From Burkholderia sp. Bp9143 (lineage in GTDB: Bacteria; Pseudomonadota; Gammaproteobacteria; Burkholderiales; Burkholderiaceae), in assembly GCF_003853645.1 (NCBI RefSeq), contig NZ_QTPO01000034.1, positions 1 through 64,000 of the forward strand: a stretch of 64,000 bases of DNA, read 5' to 3'. Position 1 is the stretch's first letter, and the number at the start of each line of letters is the position of its first letter. Below the pieces are notes generated by a model, which saw only the letters and a list, made by a program, of their open reading frames with translations, was not told the origin of the DNA and did no database searches. Shown here piece by piece: positions 44,145 to 53,207 of this stretch. Both the position numbers and the translations under genes were made by a program.

Positions 44145-45407
44145 ATGCATTTATCCGAGCTCAAGTCTCTGCACGTGTCCGAACTGATCGAAATGGCCAA
44201 TGGCCTGGAGATCGAAAACGCGAACCGCCTGCGCAAGCAGGAGCTGATGTTCGCCATTCTCAAAAAGCGCGCCAAGACGGGAGAGACGATCTTCGGCGAC
44301 GGCACGCTCGAAGTGCTGCCGGACGGCTTCGGCTTCCTGCGCTCGCCGGAAATGTCGTACCTCGCCAGCACCGACGACATCTATATCAGCCCGTCGCAGA
44401 TCCGCCGCTTCAACCTGCACACCGGCGACACCATCGAAGGTGAAGTCCGCACGCCGAAGGACGGCGAGCGCTACTTCGCGCTGGTGAAGGTCGACAAAGT
44501 CAACGGGCAGCCGCCCGAGGCCTCGAAACACAAGATCATGTTCGAGAACCTCACGCCGCTGCACCCGAACAAGCCGCTGTCGCTCGAGCGCGAGATGCGC
44601 GGCGAAGAGAACGTCACCGGCCGCATCATCGACATGATCGCGCCGATCGGCAAGGGCCAGCGCGGCCTGCTCGTCGCGTCGCCGAAGTCGGGCAAGACCG
44701 TGATGCTCCAGCACATCGCACACGCGATCAAGCAGAACCATCCGGACGTCATCCTGTTCGTGCTGCTGATCGACGAACGCCCTGAAGAAGTGACCGAAAT
44801 GCAGCGCTCGGTCGCCGGTGAAGTGATCGCGTCGACGTTCGACGAACCGGCCACGCGTCACGTCCAGGTCGCCGAAATGGTGATCGAAAAGGCCAAGCGC
44901 CTCGTCGAAATGAAGCACGACGTCGTGATCCTGCTCGACTCGATCACGCGTCTCGCACGTGCGTACAACACCGTGATCCCGGCATCGGGCAAGGTGCTGA
45001 CGGGCGGCGTCGACGCGAACGCGCTGCAGCGTCCGAAGCGCTTCTTCGGCGCGGCGCGCAACATCGAGGAAGGCGGCTCGCTGACCATCATCGGCACCGC
45101 GCTGATCGAAACCGGCAGCCGCATGGACGACGTGATCTACGAAGAGTTCAAGGGCACCGGCAACATGGAAGTGCACCTCGAGCGCCGCCTCGCGGAAAAG
45201 CGCGTCTATCCGTCGATCAACCTGAACAAGTCGGGCACGCGCCGCGAAGAAATGCTGATCAAGCCCGAGATCCTTCAAAAGATCTGGGTGCTGCGCAAGT
45301 TCATCCACGACATGGACGAAGTCGAGGCCATGGAATTCCTGCTCGACAAGATCCGCCAGACGAAGAGCAATTCCGAGTTCTTCGACCTGATGCGCCGCGG
45401 CGGCTGA
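44145..45407 (+). CDS. rho: Transcription termination factor Rho
   Basis: 420 residues starting MHLSELKSLHVSELIEMANG. Rho N-terminal domain, cold-shock-like RNA-binding domain (GDGTLEVLPDGFGFLRSPEMSYLASTDDIYIS), then an F1-ATPase-like core with Walker A SPKSGKTV, Walker B VVILLDSITRLARAYN and the R-loop. Hexameric RNA helicase that ends transcription. It has no insertion in the N-terminal region, unlike actinobacterial Rho. Upstream in-frame sequence is non-homologous. Confidence 0.97.
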   Translation: MHLSELKSLHVSELIEMANGLEIENANRLRKQELMFAILKKRAKTGETIFGDGTLEVLPDGFGFLRSPEMSYLASTDDIYISPSQIRRFNLHTGDTIEGEVRTPKDGERYFALVKVDKVNGQPPEASKHKIMFENLTPLHPNKPLSLEREMRGEENVTGRIIDMIAPIGKGQRGLLVASPKSGKTVMLQHIAHAIKQNHPDVILFVLLIDERPEEVTEMQRSVAGEVIASTFDEPATRHVQVAEMVIEKAKRLVEMKHDVVILLDSITRLARAYNTVIPASGKVLTGGVDANALQRPKRFFGAARNIEEGGSLTIIGTALIETGSRMDDVIYEEFKGTGNMEVHLERRLAEKRVYPSINLNKSGTRREEMLIKPEILQKIWVLRKFIHDMDEVEAMEFLLDKIRQTKSNSEFFDLMRRGG

Positions 45408-45426
45408 TCGCCCTCGCCCCGCACCG

Positions 45427-45464
45427 AACGGCCGCCCGCGCGTTTCGCCCGGCGGCCGTTTTTT
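45427..45464 (+). terminator. Intrinsic terminator after rho
   Basis: AACGGCCGCC/GGCGGCCGTT stem with a 14-nt loop and a T6 run. Confidence 0.85.
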
Positions 45465-45470
45465 CACCCC

Positions 45471-45494
45471 AACCTGTACGTGAACGTACAGGTT
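45471..45494. promoter_or_regulatory. MerR-type operator (24-bp perfect dyad)
   Basis: AACCTGTACGT and ACGTACAGGTT are exact inverted repeats around GA. The site sits immediately upstream of the -10 box of the MerR gene and covers its -35 region. It is most likely bound by that regulator. Confidence 0.75.
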
Positions 45495-45498
45495 GATC

Positions 45499-45504
45499 TA
45501 TAAT
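45499..45504 (+). promoter_or_regulatory. -10 box of the merR-MFS operon
   Basis: Perfect TATAAT, 4 bases after the dyad and 36 bases before the regulator's ATG. The -35 would fall inside the operator dyad. Confidence 0.7.
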
Positions 45505-45539
45505 CGCGTCTTCGACCCGACCCAAGCCCTGCCATCCCG

Positions 45540-46040
45540 ATGCCGACCGACGCCTCCCCCTCGCTGCTGACCGTGAGCGACGCCGCATCGCGGCTCGGCG
45601 TCACGCCGCGCACGCTGAAGTATTACGAAGAGCGGGGGCTCGTCACGCCGTCGCGCAGCGGCGGCCGCTATCGTCTTTACGACGAAGCCGATCTCGAACG
45701 CTTCGCCCGCATCCTGCGGCTGCGCGCCCTCGGCTTTTCGCTGCACGGCATCACCGAGATGCTCAAGCGCCCGCTGGAGGAAACGGGCGACGGTCGGCGC
45801 CGCTATTCGGACGCGTCATTACGCGACATCCGCTCGGGGCTCGCCGAGCAGATCGACACGCTCGACCAGCGAATCGCGGCCGTCCAGCGTGAGCTGAAGG
45901 AAGCCGTCGCGCTGCGCAAGGAACTGCAGCACGACATCGACTACATCGAACGGCGCCTCGCCGGCGAAAACCCCGACGCGCTGATCGCACAGCGGCAGGC
46001 CGAAGCCGGCACGCGGCGCACGCGCAAGGACCGTGAATGA
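45540..46040 (+). CDS. MerR family transcriptional regulator
   Basis: 166 residues. N-terminal winged helix (LLTVSDAASRLGVTPRTLKYYEERGLVTPSRSGGRYRLYDEADLERFARILRLRALGFSL), then a long dimerisation helix (LAEQIDTLDQRIAAVQRELKEAVALRKELQHDIDYIERRL) and a short basic tail. There is no Cys, so metal or redox sensing by thiols is unlikely; the effector is probably a small organic molecule. The 4-base overlap (ATGA) with the MFS gene makes them one translationally coupled unit, presumably an inducible exporter. Confidence 0.9.
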   Translation: MPTDASPSLLTVSDAASRLGVTPRTLKYYEERGLVTPSRSGGRYRLYDEADLERFARILRLRALGFSLHGITEMLKRPLEETGDGRRRYSDASLRDIRSGLAEQIDTLDQRIAAVQRELKEAVALRKELQHDIDYIERRLAGENPDALIAQRQAEAGTRRTRKDRE

Positions 46041-47593
46041 ACGTCGCGCCGGGTCGCTCGCCGCTGTGGAGCCGCGCGAACCTGCGTGCGGACCTGTTCC
46101 CGTGGGCGCTCGCGCTCGTCACCGGCATCGACTACTTCGACAACGCGGCCTTCTCGTTCTTCGCGAGCTACATCGCGGGCGGCATCAACGCGTCGCCCGA
46201 CGAACTCGTGTGGTCGTCCAGCGCGTATGCGGTCACCGCCGTGCTCGGCATCCTGCAGCAGCAATGGTGGGTCGACCGGCTCGGGCATCGTCGCTACGTC
46301 GCCGGCTGCATGCTGATGTTCTCGTTCGGCGCGATCGCGGCCGCGCTCGCCGACACGTCGCTCGAACTCGCGTTCGCGCGCGGCTTCCAGGGCTACTTCA
46401 TCGGCCCGATGATGGGAGCCTGCCGGATCCTGATCCAGGTCAGCTTCAAGCCGCAGGAGCGGCCGCCCGCCACGCGCGCATTCCTGATCATGATCCTGCT
46501 CGGCAGCGCGCTCGCACCGATCGTCGGCGGGCTGCTCGTCGCGCATTCGACGTGGCGTGCACTGTTCGCGTGCACCGCGCCCGCGGGCATCGCGTTCGCG
46601 ATCCTCGCACTCCTCACACTGCCCGATTCGGGCAGGACGCCCGACGACGAACGCGGCTCCGGCCATTTCTGGCCGTACGTCGTGTTCGCGCTAGCGCAAG
46701 GCGCGCTGCAGATCGTGCTGCAGCAGGTGCACTACCAGCTCTACAGCGGCTCGCCGATGCTGATCATGCTGACGTTCACCGGCTTGGGCGCGCTCGCGTG
46801 GTTCGCCCATCACCAGTGGAACCATCCGACGCCGCTCGTGCGGCTGCATGCTTTTCGCGAGCGCACGTTCCAGGTCGGACTGCTGCTGTACATGTTCTAT
46901 TACTACGAGTCGACCGGCTTCAGCTACCTGACCTCCCGTTTGCTCGAAGGCGGGCTCGGCTATCCGGTCGAGAACGCCGGGCGCCTGGTCGGCACGATGT
47001 CGCTGATCTCGGCCACCGCGCTATTCGCCTACCTGCGCTATGCGAAGCGCGTCACGCACAAGAAATGGTTCGTCGTGCCGGGGTTCGCGATCGCGATCGT
47101 CGCCGCGCTGTGGATGACGCGGATGACGCCGCAGGTCGGCGAGGCCGCGCTGATCGTCCCGCTGCTGCTGCGCGGGCTGTTGCTGCTGTTCATCGTGCTG
47201 CCGGTCGCGAACCTGACGTTCCGCATCTTCGCGATCGACGAATACACGCACGGCTACCGGCTGAAGAACATCGTGCGGCAACTGACGATCTCGTTCGCGA
47301 CGTCATCGGTGATCATCGTCGAGCAGCACCGGCTGGCCGTGCACCAGACGCGGCTCGTCGAGCGCGCGAACGTGTTCGATCCGCTGTTCCAGCAGACCGT
47401 CGACACCCTCGCGCGCAGCTACGCGGCCGCCGGCCATGCACTGAACGAGGCGCACGCCCTCGCGATCGCATCGATCGCGCGAATGGTCGCGCAACAGGCG
47501 TCGTTCCTCGCGTCGCTCGACGGTTTCTATTTCCTCGCAGGCGTCGCGCTCGTCGGCGGCCTCTTCGCGGCATGGCAAAAAGAGATCGATTGA
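46037..47593 (+). CDS. MFS drug-efflux-type transporter (DHA2-like, 14 TM)
   Basis: 518 residues with about 14 hydrophobic helices. It shows MFS motif A-like WWVDRLGHRRYVAG and the motif C-like MILLGSALAPIVGGLL in helix 5, typical of proton-driven antiporters of the DHA2/EmrB group. Last residues ...AWQKEID. The substrate is unknown. Co-transcription with the MerR regulator suggests a compound-induced exporter. No partner membrane-fusion gene (EmrA-like) is adjacent. Confidence 0.88.
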   Translation: MNVAPGRSPLWSRANLRADLFPWALALVTGIDYFDNAAFSFFASYIAGGINASPDELVWSSSAYAVTAVLGILQQQWWVDRLGHRRYVAGCMLMFSFGAIAAALADTSLELAFARGFQGYFIGPMMGACRILIQVSFKPQERPPATRAFLIMILLGSALAPIVGGLLVAHSTWRALFACTAPAGIAFAILALLTLPDSGRTPDDERGSGHFWPYVVFALAQGALQIVLQQVHYQLYSGSPMLIMLTFTGLGALAWFAHHQWNHPTPLVRLHAFRERTFQVGLLLYMFYYYESTGFSYLTSRLLEGGLGYPVENAGRLVGTMSLISATALFAYLRYAKRVTHKKWFVVPGFAIAIVAALWMTRMTPQVGEAALIVPLLLRGLLLLFIVLPVANLTFRIFAIDEYTHGYRLKNIVRQLTISFATSSVIIVEQHRLAVHQTRLVERANVFDPLFQQTVDTLARSYAAAGHALNEAHALAIASIARMVAQQASFLASLDGFYFLAGVALVGGLFAAWQKEID

Positions 47594-47631
47594 GTTAAAA
47601 GACAGGCTTTGGATCTTCCTGCGCTGCTTCC

Positions 47632-48462
47632 ATGCTCTCGAAACTGACCCGCTGGTTCGACGACCGCCGCCGCGACCGCGCACTGCGCAGCCACCCGATT
47701 CCCGATGCGCTGTGGCAAGACACCGTCGCGCGCCTGCCGTTCCTCGATGCGCTGACGCCGGGCGACCTGGGCCGGCTGCGCGAGCTGACGAGCCTGTTCA
47801 TCGCGAAGAAATCGTTTTCGACCGCGCACGGGCTCGAACTGACCGACGAGATGATCGTCGCGATCGCCGCCCAGGCGTGCCTGCCCGTGCTGAACCTCGA
47901 TTTATCGCTGTACGACGGCTGGGTCGGCGTCGTCGTGTATCCGGGCGAATTCGTGATCCGCAAGACCGTGCAGGACGAGGACGGCGTCGTCCATGAAGTC
48001 GAGCAGGATGCGAGCGGCGAAGCGTGGGAAGGCGGACCGGTGATCCTGTCGTGGGAGGACGCGCAGATGACGGACGGCCGCGACGCGTACAACGTCGTGA
48101 TCCACGAGTTCGCGCACAAGATCGACATGGTCAACGGCGAAGCCGACGGGTATCCGCCCCTCTTTCGCCGCTGGCACGCGCCGCACCTGGACGCGCAGGC
48201 GTGGGCCGACGTGTTCGAGCACGCGTACGACCAGTTCTGCGCGCGGGTCGATGCGGTGCCGGATCGCGCGTGGGCGCGCTTCGAGCGCGACTCGCTGATC
48301 GATCCCTATGCGGCCGATCATCCGTCGGAATTCTTTGCGGTGTGCAGCGAGGCGCTGTTCGTGCGGCCGCGTGCGTTCGAGTCCGAATTTCCGGAGCTCT
48401 ACCGCCTGCTCGCCCGCTACTACCGACAGGATCCGGCCCGGACGGGCGCCCTCGACGCGTGA
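47632..48462 (+). CDS. mtfA: M90 family zinc peptidase (MtfA-like)
   Basis: 276 residues. The zinc motif HEFAH (158-162) in NVVIHEFAHKIDMVNGEADG and a downstream conserved SEFFAVCSEALF with the third ligand are family M90 hallmarks. In E. coli MtfA binds the repressor Mlc and controls ptsG; whether that applies here is unknown, since no ptsG/mlc is in the window. A start 38 bases after the MFS stop suggests possible readthrough from that operon. Confidence 0.9.
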   Translation: MLSKLTRWFDDRRRDRALRSHPIPDALWQDTVARLPFLDALTPGDLGRLRELTSLFIAKKSFSTAHGLELTDEMIVAIAAQACLPVLNLDLSLYDGWVGVVVYPGEFVIRKTVQDEDGVVHEVEQDASGEAWEGGPVILSWEDAQMTDGRDAYNVVIHEFAHKIDMVNGEADGYPPLFRRWHAPHLDAQAWADVFEHAYDQFCARVDAVPDRAWARFERDSLIDPYAADHPSEFFAVCSEALFVRPRAFESEFPELYRLLARYYRQDPARTGALDA

Positions 48463-48622
48463 TGAAAATTATTCGTCAACCGTCTGATTTTCTGGCATAA
48501 TCCACATTTTTCGACCTTAGGCAAGTGGCTCGCGCCGGGCTTGACGTCCGCTGATCCGCGCAAATTGCGCGATCCGGCACGGCAAGCGGCGGGTTGGCTA
48601 CCGCTCTCACCAAGGAAAGACC

Positions 48623-48883
48623 ATGAAAGAAGGCATCCACCCGAATTACCGCGAAGTCGTCTTCCAAGACATGTCGAACGGCTTCAAGTTCATCACGCGC
48701 TCGACGATCCAGACGCGTGAAACCATCGACCACGAAGGCAAGACCTACCCGCTCGCCAAGATCGAAGTGTCGTCGGAATCGCACTCGTTCTACACGGGTC
48801 AGCAAAAGATCATGGACACGGCAGGCCGTGTCGAGAAGTTCAAGAACAAGTTCGGCGTACGCGCCAACGGCAAGGCGAAGTAA
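48623..48883 (+). CDS. rpmE2: 50S ribosomal protein L31, type B (zinc-free)
   Basis: 86 residues: MKEGIHPNYREVVFQDMSNGFKFITRSTIQTRETI... The CxxC zinc pairs of type A L31 are absent, so this is the Zn-independent form. AAGGAAAG precedes the ATG. The 160-bp upstream gap is AT-rich near 48470-48520 and includes CATAAT (48496-48501), a possible -10. A terminator follows, so the gene is monocistronic. Confidence 0.95.
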   Translation: MKEGIHPNYREVVFQDMSNGFKFITRSTIQTRETIDHEGKTYPLAKIEVSSESHSFYTGQQKIMDTAGRVEKFKNKFGVRANGKAK

Positions 48884-48926
48884 GCTTCGCACCGATCCGG
48901 TGGTTGCAATGCACCGGTACCGCACG

Positions 48927-48953
48927 AAAGGGCAGCCCAGGCTGCCCTTTTTT
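48927..48953 (+). terminator. Terminator of rpmE2
   Basis: AAAGGGCAGCC-CA-GGCTGCCCTTT perfect 11-bp stem followed by further T residues. Confidence 0.93.
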
Positions 48954-49109
48954 GTCTCCGCTCGCCGGGAAAACACCACACGCCGGCCAGCGCCCGGGCA
49001 ATCGTCCGACGCACAACGGCCGGCACGTCTACAATGCCGGATGCTCGAATCCGGCACCGTCGGCACATGACCGCACCGGCCGCCCGCCCATAACAAATCG
49101 CACATCTGC

Positions 49110-50867
49110 ATGAAGCCTGTCGTTCGTCTCACCGCCTCCGCCACGCGCGCGCTGCCGCGCTGGCTGCTGCTCACGCTCTGCCTCGTCTACGCGGCGTTCG
49201 GCCTGTTCGGCCGCGACCCGTGGAAGAACGAGGACGCGGCGGGCTTCGGCGTGATGTGGACGATGGCCACCGGCGGCTGGCACGACTGGCTGCTGCCGAA
49301 TCTCGTCGGCAAGTTCATCACGACCGACGGGCCGCTCGGCTACTGGCTCGGCGCGCTGTCGATCCGTGCGCTGGCGCCGTGGGTCGACGCGAGCAATGCG
49401 TCGCGCGTCGACACGGGCGTGCTGTTCTGCGTCGCGTGCGCGTTCGTCTGGTACGCCGCCTACCTGCTCGGCCGGCGCGCCGAGGTCCAGCCGTTCAAGT
49501 ACGCATTCGGCGGCGAGCCGGAGCCGCGCGACTACGGCCGCACGCTCGCCGACGGCGCGCTGCTGATCCTCGTCGCGTGCTTCGGGCTCGCGGAGCGCGG
49601 CCACGAAACGACGCCGCAGCTCGCGCAGTTCGCGTGGATCGCGATGCTCGTGTACGGCATCGTGCGCGGCATCGACAAGCCGATGCAAGGTGCGCTGTGG
49701 TGGGGCGTCGCGGTCGGCCTCGTCGCCCTGTCCGGCAATCCGGTGCTCGTCGTCGCGCTGCTCGCCGGCACGGCCGCGCTGTGGCTCGTCACGCCGGAGA
49801 TGCGCAACCTGCGCCTGCCGCTGGTCGGCCTGCCGCTCGCGGCCGCGATCTTCGCGCTGTGGCCGCTCGCCGCCTCCAATGCGGCGCCCGACGACGCCGC
49901 GTGGTTCTTCAACCAGTGGATCCACGGCAGCCTGATGCGCTTTTCGGGGCCGCCGACCGCGGTGCTCGCCTACGCGGCGAAGAACCTGCCGTTGTTCACG
50001 TGGCCCGCGTGGCCGCTCGCGATCTGGGCCTGGTGGAGCTGGGCCGGCATGCGCCGGCGCGCGCACATCGCGATTCCACTGTCGGTCGTGGTGCCGCTCG
50101 TCGCGCTCGTGATCCTGCAGAGCCAGCAGTCGAACCGCATGTACATGCTGCTGCTGCCGCCGCTCGCGGTGCTCGCCACCTTCGCGCTGCCGACCCTCAA
50201 GCGCGGCGCGATCAACGCATTCGACTGGTTCGCGGTGCTGAGCTTCACGATCCTCGGCACCTTCGTGTGGCTCGTGTGGCTCGCGTCGCTCACGGGCTTC
50301 CCGCATCCGCTCGCACGCAACCTCGCGCGCCTCGTGCCGGGCTACGAACCGCACTTCAAGATCCTGTCGTTCATCTGCGCGGTGATCGTCACCGTATGCT
50401 GGTGCCTGCTCGCGCGCTGGCGCATCTCGCGCCAGCCGAAGGTGCTGTGGCGCAGCGTCGTGCTGTCGGGCGCGGGCACCACGCTGATGTGGGTGCTGCT
50501 GATGACGCTGTGGCTGCCGATCGTCAACTACGGCCGGACCTACAGCGACGTCGCGCAACAGATCGCGTCGCATCTGCCGAAAGACTATGAGTGCATCTCG
50601 CCCGTGCGGCTCGGCGATGCGCAGATCGCGACCTTCGCGTACTTCGGCGACATGCACTTCGAATTCTCGGGCGACTGCGACGTGATCCTGCGCCAGGACC
50701 GCGCGGACTTCGGCGAGCCGAGCGCGATGTCGCAATACGTATGGCGTCTCGTGTGGGAAGGCCGTCGCGTGGCCGACCGCGACGAGCGCTTCCGCCTGTA
50801 CGAGCGCATCGAGCGGCCGACGACGCCCGTCAAGCGCCGCGGCCCGCGCCACCGGACCGTCGATTGA
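49110..50867 (+). CDS. GT39/ArnT-like membrane glycosyltransferase
   Basis: 585 residues, about 11-12 transmembrane helices. An acidic first-loop motif in GRDPWKNEDAAGFGVMW, then GKFITTDGPLGYWLGA, resemble the catalytic loop of polyprenyl-phosphate-sugar dependent glycosyltransferases (family 39, ArnT/PMT type). It probably moves a sugar from a lipid carrier to an envelope acceptor on the periplasmic side; the acceptor is unknown. A C-terminal soluble part (about 475-585) follows. The MATE gene starts 2 bases after its stop, so they form an operon. Confidence 0.85.
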   Translation: MKPVVRLTASATRALPRWLLLTLCLVYAAFGLFGRDPWKNEDAAGFGVMWTMATGGWHDWLLPNLVGKFITTDGPLGYWLGALSIRALAPWVDASNASRVDTGVLFCVACAFVWYAAYLLGRRAEVQPFKYAFGGEPEPRDYGRTLADGALLILVACFGLAERGHETTPQLAQFAWIAMLVYGIVRGIDKPMQGALWWGVAVGLVALSGNPVLVVALLAGTAALWLVTPEMRNLRLPLVGLPLAAAIFALWPLAASNAAPDDAAWFFNQWIHGSLMRFSGPPTAVLAYAAKNLPLFTWPAWPLAIWAWWSWAGMRRRAHIAIPLSVVVPLVALVILQSQQSNRMYMLLLPPLAVLATFALPTLKRGAINAFDWFAVLSFTILGTFVWLVWLASLTGFPHPLARNLARLVPGYEPHFKILSFICAVIVTVCWCLLARWRISRQPKVLWRSVVLSGAGTTLMWVLLMTLWLPIVNYGRTYSDVAQQIASHLPKDYECISPVRLGDAQIATFAYFGDMHFEFSGDCDVILRQDRADFGEPSAMSQYVWRLVWEGRRVADRDERFRLYERIERPTTPVKRRGPRHRTVD

Positions 50868-50869
50868 CG

Positions 50870-52243
50870 ATGTTCGCCGACATCCGCCGGATCGTCGGTC
50901 TCGCGTGGCCGGTGCTCGTCGGCCAGCTCGCGATCATCGCGTTCGGCGTGATCGACACGGCGATGGTCGGCCGCTACTCGGCCATCGACCTGGCCGCACT
51001 CGGGCTCGGCTCGTCGATCTACGTATCGGTCTACATCGGGATGACGGGCATCCTGTCCGCGCTGCAGCCGATCACCGGGCAGCTGTACGGCGCACGGCGC
51101 TACGCCGAGATCGGCGAGGAAGTCCGCCAGGCCCTGTGGCTCGCGCTGATGCTTGCGGTACCCGGCTTCCTGCTGCTGCATTTTCCCGAACCGCTGCTGC
51201 ACATCGCCCACGCACCGCCCGCGCTGCACGACCGCACGGTCGATTACCTGCGGATCCTGTCCTACGGCCTGCCGGCGAGCCTCGTGTTCCGGATCTACAA
51301 CGCGCTGACCAACGCGGCCGGCAAGCCGCGCCTCGCGATGATCCTGCAGATCGGCGCGCTGCTGCTCAAGTTTCCGCTCAACGTGTGGTTCATCTTCGGC
51401 GGGTTCGGCGTACCGGCCCTCGGCGGCCCCGGTTGCGGACTCGCCAGCACACTGATCAACTGGGCGCTCGCGCTGATCGGCTTCACGCTGCTCGCGAAGC
51501 TCGACGTGTTCTCGCCGCTTTCGATCTTCTCGCGCTTTTGCTGGCCCGGATGGGCGCGCCAGAAGGCGATCCTGAAGCTCGGCGTACCGATGGGCCTGTC
51601 GTACCTGATCGAGGTCACGTCGTACACGTGCATGGCGCTCTTCATCGCGCAGTTCGGCACGACGACGCTCGCCGGCCACCAGATCGCCGGCAACATCGGC
51701 GCGGTGCTGTACATGACGCCGCTATCGATCGGTGTCGCGGCATCGACGCTCGTCGCGCGCGCACTCGGTGCCGGCCGGCCGGACGAGGCGCGCCTGCTCG
51801 GCCGGCACAGCGTGATGCTCGCGTGCGGGATCGCGGCCGCTTACGGCGTGCTCGTGTTTGCGCTGCGTCCGCTGATCGTCAGCGGCTACACGCCGAACCC
51901 GGCCGTGGCCGCCGCCGCGCTGCCGCTGGTCGCGATCGTCACCTGCTACCACTTCTTCGACGCGCTGCAGATCACGTCCGCATTCGTGTTGCGCGCGTAC
52001 AAGGTCGCGGTCGTGCCGACCGTGATCTATGCGGTCGCGCTGTGGGGCGTCGGGCTTGGCGGCGGCTACGTGCTCGGCTTCGACGTCGGCGGCATCGCAC
52101 CCGCCTGGCTGACCGGCGCGCGCGGCTTCTGGTTCGCGAACACGATCAGCCTGATGCTCGCGGGCGCGGGCCTCGCGCTATACCTGCGACACGTCAGCCG
52201 CGCGCAGCTGTCCGTCCGCACGGACACGCGGCCCGCGGTTTAA
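50870..52243 (+). CDS. MATE family efflux transporter (NorM-like)
   Basis: 457 residues, 12 predicted helices in two similar halves: ADIRRIVGLAWPVLVGQLAIIAFGVIDTAMVGRYSAIDLAALGLG and the second-half counterpart KLGVPMGLSYLIEVTSYTCMALFIAQFGTTTLAGHQIAGN. It is a Na+ or H+ coupled exporter of cationic compounds. Its stop codon overlaps that of convergent lipA (TTAA at 52240-52243). Sits directly behind the GT39 gene. Confidence 0.93.
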   Translation: MFADIRRIVGLAWPVLVGQLAIIAFGVIDTAMVGRYSAIDLAALGLGSSIYVSVYIGMTGILSALQPITGQLYGARRYAEIGEEVRQALWLALMLAVPGFLLLHFPEPLLHIAHAPPALHDRTVDYLRILSYGLPASLVFRIYNALTNAAGKPRLAMILQIGALLLKFPLNVWFIFGGFGVPALGGPGCGLASTLINWALALIGFTLLAKLDVFSPLSIFSRFCWPGWARQKAILKLGVPMGLSYLIEVTSYTCMALFIAQFGTTTLAGHQIAGNIGAVLYMTPLSIGVAASTLVARALGAGRPDEARLLGRHSVMLACGIAAAYGVLVFALRPLIVSGYTPNPAVAAAALPLVAIVTCYHFFDALQITSAFVLRAYKVAVVPTVIYAVALWGVGLGGGYVLGFDVGGIAPAWLTGARGFWFANTISLMLAGAGLALYLRHVSRAQLSVRTDTRPAV

Positions 52244-53205
52244 GCATCCTCCAGCACGTCGGCCGCGTGATACGACGACCGCACGAGCGGGCCGGCAACG
52301 ACTTCCCTGAAACCGAGCGCCAGCCCCTCGTCGCGCCACGCGGCAAACGCATCGGGGCTCACGTAGCGCCGCACCGGCAGATGGTGCGCGGACGGCGCGA
52401 GGTACTGGCCGAGCGTCAGCACGTCGACCTCGTGCGCGCGCAAGTCGCGCAGCGTGTCCCGCACCTCGTCGTCGCGCTCGCCGAGCCCCAGCATCAAGCC
52501 CGATTTCGTCACGAGCGTCGGCCGCGCGGCCTTCGCCTGCGCGAGCAGTTCGAGCGAGCCGCGATAGTCGGCGCCCGGCCGTGCCGCCCGATACAGCGAC
52601 GGCACCGTCTCGATGTTGTGATTGAACACGTCCGGCCACGCCGACGACAACGCATCGAGCGCACGCGCGACGCGGCCGCGGAAATCGGGCGTCAGCACCT
52701 CGACGCCGATGCCCGGCACGCTCGCGCGCACCGCCGCGATGCAGGCGGCAAAATGTGCGGCGCCGCCGTCGCGCAGGTCGTCGCGATCGACCGACGTGAT
52801 CACGACGTAGCGCAGTCCGAGCGCCGCGACCGCGTCGGCGAGCCGCGCGGGCTCGTCGGAATCGAGCGGCTCGGGGCGGCCGTGCGCGACATCGCAGAAC
52901 GGGCAGCGCCGCGTGCACAGCCCGCCCATGATCATGAAGGTCGCGGTGCGCTGCGCGAAGCATTCGCCGATGTTCGGGCACATGGCCTCCTCGCAGACGG
53001 AATGCAGCCGGTGATCGCGAAGCACGGCCGCCATGTCGGCGACCGCCCCGCTCATCATCGGCCGCGCCCGCAGCCACGGCGGCTTCGGCAGCGCCGCGCC
53101 GGCCGCGGGCTCGACGCGCACCGGAATGCGCGCGAGCTTGTCGCGGCTCCTCGCGCCCGGCTGGCCGAGCGCGGTGAGGCTGGGTCGTTCGAGCGCGGCG
53201 GCCAT
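52240..53205 (-). CDS. lipA: Lipoyl synthase, aco-linked copy
   Basis: 321 residues. Auxiliary cluster cysteines CEEAMCPNIGEC and radical SAM cysteines CTRRCPFCDV, followed by GLRYVVITSVDRDDLRDGG, are full LipA signatures; nothing appears missing. It inserts sulfur at C6 and C8 of octanoyl groups on E2 lipoyl domains. It starts 2 bases after the acoC stop, so it is the last gene of the acetoin operon and probably serves AcoC. A separate housekeeping lipA-lipB is expected elsewhere (inference). Confidence 0.93.
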   Translation of the reverse strand: MAAALERPSLTALGQPGARSRDKLARIPVRVEPAAGAALPKPPWLRARPMMSGAVADMAAVLRDHRLHSVCEEAMCPNIGECFAQRTATFMIMGGLCTRRCPFCDVAHGRPEPLDSDEPARLADAVAALGLRYVVITSVDRDDLRDGGAAHFAACIAAVRASVPGIGVEVLTPDFRGRVARALDALSSAWPDVFNHNIETVPSLYRAARPGADYRGSLELLAQAKAARPTLVTKSGLMLGLGERDDEVRDTLRDLRAHEVDVLTLGQYLAPSAHHLPVRRYVSPDAFAAWRDEGLALGFREVVAGPLVRSSYHAADVLEDA

Positions 53206-53207
53206 CG

